Assembly: GCA_035504075.1 (NCBI GenBank)
Contig: DATJSO010000072.1
Coordinates: 1 to 6,739 of the forward strand
Origin: DATARH01 sp035504075
GTDB taxonomy: Bacteria > Pseudomonadota > Alphaproteobacteria > ATCC43930 > CGMCC-115725
Length of the DNA stretch: 6,739 nucleotides
Reading direction: 5' to 3'
Position 1 is the first letter of the stretch. Every line of letters starts with the position of its first letter. A program made the translations under genes and the position numbers. Of the stretch, positions 5,516 to 6,739 are shown in pieces. Below the pieces are notes generated by a model. It was not told the DNA's origin, made no database searches, and saw nothing but the letters and a program-made list of their open reading frames with translations.

Positions 5516-6052
5516 TCAGTTCCAGTCGAGCGTCAACTGGCCGTTCTGCATGTCGTAGCTGCGCAGCCGCGTCAGGAAGCTCTGGCCGAGCAGCGAAACC
5601 GGCAGGTTCTGATGCACCAGCGCCGGAACGTCGTAGATCGGCGCCTGGCCGATCCGGACGTCGTGCAACGTGACCGGCGCGCCGTTCGTAGCGCCGTTGG
5701 CGGTCGCGGTCTGCACCGTAAACTTCAGCGCGCCGGGATCGATGCCGGCCGCCTGGGCGTCATGCATCGTCAGCGAGACCAGTGTCGCACCGGTATCGAC
5801 GAGAAAATGGACCGGCGCGCCGTTGACCAGGGCGTCGATGTACACGTGGCCCTGCGCATCGGCCGGGAAGACCTGCGCGCCGGGCGCCCAATTCTGTGGT
5901 TGTGCCGCGACCGGCGCCGGCGCGGGCGCCAACGCGAGCGCGGGGTTGGAGCGTACCGGTGCGGGCCGCGGCAGGACATGCGGCAGGATGACCGACGCCA
6001 ACAGCGCCAGCCCGCCCCAGATCAGCAACTGGCGCAAGGCCCAATTCTTCAT
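5516..6052 (-). CDS. Membrane-anchored retropepsin-like aspartic protease (clan AA, TIGR02281-like)
   Basis: The 178-residue product has an N-terminal membrane anchor (about 7-25, LRQLLIWGGLALLASVILP), a Pro/Ala-rich linker (about 28-55), and a single retropepsin-like domain (about 60-178). That domain contains the catalytic VDTGATLVSL (D86-T87-G88) and the later hydrophobic-Leu-Gly segment SLLGQSFL (153-160) typical of the fold. One DTG per chain means the active enzyme should be a homodimer. Membership of the proteobacterial single-domain retropepsin-like family is clear from architecture; substrates of this family are poorly known. The anchor should place the domain in the periplasm. ATG 6052 is preferred because the hydrophobic anchor follows directly and AAGG stands nine bases upstream; ATG 6097 would add a basic 15-residue lead (HHRSRRATRRRQPE). 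It is transcribed divergently from the CBS gene, has its own terminator, and is therefore likely monocistronic. Confidence 0.88.
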   Translation of the reverse strand: MKNWALRQLLIWGGLALLASVILPHVLPRPAPVRSNPALALAPAPAPVAAQPQNWAPGAQVFPADAQGHVYIDALVNGAPVHFLVDTGATLVSLTMHDAQAAGIDPGALKFTVQTATANGATNGAPVTLHDVRIGQAPIYDVPALVHQNLPVSLLGQSFLTRLRSYDMQNGQLTLDWN

Positions 6053-6104
6053 CTCCGGCTGCCTTCTTCGCGTCGCCCGCCGCGAGCGATGGTGCACGAT
6101 CCGC

Positions 6105-6121
6105 GGTTAAGGCGCGGTAAA
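6105..6121 (-). promoter_or_regulatory. CtrA-box-like sequence upstream of the protease gene
   Basis: The minus strand reads TTTA, seven bases, then TTAACC. This differs at one position from the alphaproteobacterial CtrA consensus TTAA-N7-TTAAC. It lies about 53 bases upstream of ATG 6052 within the 177-base divergent spacer, where a promoter-proximal regulator would bind. The same region holds two GCGGTTAA/GCGGTAAA-like copies 11 bases apart. I saw no convincing -10/-35 pair for either divergent gene; TTGAAA at 6151-6156 (minus) lacks a good partner. Confidence 0.3.
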
Positions 6122-6218
6122 TCGCGTCTGACGCCGGCGGCGGACGTTTCTTTCAAGTGAGAGAGAGGGCGCGAAGAGCGCGATTCATCGTTTGTTTTGA
6201 CGAGACTTAATCGACGAC

Positions 6219-6224
6219 GAGGAG
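6219..6224 (+). promoter_or_regulatory. Ribosome binding site of the CBS-domain gene
   Basis: GAGGAG stands five bases before ATG 6230 and fixes that start over an upstream in-frame TTG at 6197. Confidence 0.8.
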
Positions 6225-6229
6225 TTGCG

Positions 6230-6649
6230 ATGCGCACGCTGGCCGATCTCGTCCGCGACCACGAGCCGGTCGTGTTCCCGCCGGGCGCGAATGTCAAGGA
6301 GGCTGCCCGGCGCATGCGCGAGCGCGGCGTCGGCGCCGTGCTGGTCGCCGACGATGCCCGGCTCATCGGCATCTTCACCGGCCGCGACGCGATCGGCCGC
6401 ATCCTTGCCGAGGGGCGCGACCCGGCGGCGACGACGCTCGCCGAGGTCATGACGGAGAACCCCGAGACGATGACGCCGCGGCACACCGCGATCGAGGCGT
6501 TACGCATGATGCGGGACGCGCGCTGCCGGCATCTGCCGATCGTCGAGGAGGGGCGCATCGTCGGCATCGTATCGCGCGGCGATTTCCGCGGCACCGAACA
6601 GGACCGGCTCGATGAGGAAACCGGCCTGTGGGAGCGCATCGCCTATTGA
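6230..6649 (+). CDS. Stand-alone CBS-domain pair protein
   Basis: The 139-residue protein consists of two CBS domains (a Bateman module) and little else: CBS1 at about 7-60, with GIFTGRD (47-53), and CBS2 at about 73-125, with GIVSRGDF (112-119). The T/S-x-x-D pairs (T50-D53 and S115-D118) are the usual ribose-phosphate contacts of adenosyl ligands, so binding of AMP, ATP or another adenine nucleotide is expected from the family. A short acidic tail (EQDRLDEETGLWERIAY) follows. No enzymatic domain, signal peptide or membrane segment is visible, so it is probably a cytoplasmic sensor acting on a partner. The divergent protease and whatever starts at 6731 are positional candidates, not demonstrated partners. 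ATG 6230 gives the usual length for this small family. Confidence 0.93.
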   Translation: MRTLADLVRDHEPVVFPPGANVKEAARRMRERGVGAVLVADDARLIGIFTGRDAIGRILAEGRDPAATTLAEVMTENPETMTPRHTAIEALRMMRDARCRHLPIVEEGRIVGIVSRGDFRGTEQDRLDEETGLWERIAY

Positions 6650-6661
6650 GGCTCGTTGGCG

Positions 6662-6667
6662 CATAAT
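6662..6667 (+). promoter_or_regulatory. Possible -10 element for the gene starting at 6731
   Basis: CATAAT matches TATAAT at five positions, 13 bases after the CBS stop codon. No -35 hexamer lies at the normal distance (the region is inside the CBS coding end), so this is weak. Confidence 0.2.
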
Positions 6668-6730
6668 GGAGCACGCTGTTCCGGCGCGCGGGCACTGCAT
6701 CGTCATTGTCGAAGCTTGGGGAAATCGTCG

Positions 6731-6739
6731 ATGGCCGAA
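6731..6739 (+). CDS. Probable start of a gene running off the window (Met-Ala-Glu...)
   Basis: ATG GCC GAA occupies the last nine bases, preceded by GGGGA (6718-6722) eight bases upstream, a reasonable SD. Only three codons are visible, so nothing can be said about function. The 81-base spacer after the CBS gene would allow co-transcription. Confidence 0.4.

Noticed and set aside
3567..5558. A 663-codon open frame on the plus strand antisense to aspS
   Set aside because: aspS is unmistakable on the other strand. The antisense frame is Arg/Asp/Ala-rich with no recognisable motif and arises from GC-biased third positions.
6053..6097. Earlier ATG (6097) for the retropepsin-like protease
   Set aside because: It adds an Arg/His-rich lead, and a plausible SD precedes ATG 6052. 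It is not fully excluded, since basic leads before an anchor can be real.
6170..6182. CGCG-AAGAG-CGCG hairpin before a T-rich stretch in the divergent spacer
   Set aside because: A four-base-pair stem is too weak to call a terminator or attenuator, and no upstream plus-strand gene needs one.
6197..6229. Earlier TTG start for the CBS gene
   Set aside because: The added 11 residues are basic and non-family, and they span the GAGGAG site that serves ATG 6230.

Overview
The window is a compact stretch of GC-rich bacterial chromosome, most likely from an alphaproteobacterium. The evidence for this is the strong G/C bias at third codon positions, an aspartyl-tRNA synthetase (AspRS) whose motif 2 has the APGEFYQLDLEMSF form I associate with that class, a small membrane-anchored retropepsin-like protease, and a short GT9-like protein without TPR repeats. 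The genus cannot be told from the sequence. I see no transposon, phage gene, CRISPR array, tRNA or rRNA.

Layout from left to right. At 31-999 (minus) is a glycosyltransferase-9-like protein. A 212-base gap (1000-1211) follows; it holds a 3' fragment of a second short-chain dehydrogenase on the plus strand, ending at 1169, and a hairpin. At 1212-2387 (minus) is a class V PLP aminotransferase of the serine/alanine-glyoxylate type. A 144-base spacer with two GC-rich hairpins and a candidate promoter separates it from a 55-residue two-helix membrane microprotein (2532-2699, minus). At 2774-3586 (minus) is a short-chain dehydrogenase whose ribosome binding site touches the stop codon of aspS (3600-5405, minus), so these two genes look like one transcript. 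A hairpin with a T-rich tail (5471-5507) and a TTGACA box right beside it separate aspS from the retropepsin-like protease (5516-6052, minus). The protease is divergent from a two-CBS-domain protein (6230-6649, plus) across a 177-base intergenic region. A further plus-strand gene probably begins at 6731 and runs off the window.

The genes do not form an obvious single pathway. aspS is the housekeeping anchor, and the dehydrogenase is probably co-transcribed with it. The aminotransferase, the microprotein and the GT9-like gene each have a spacer that could carry its own promoter or terminator. I did not find a convincing undescribed system. The observations most worth following are the plus-strand dehydrogenase remnant at 1101-1169, the His-type anticodon-domain signature suggesting that AspRS also charges tRNA-Asn, and the unrecognised 55-residue membrane protein.
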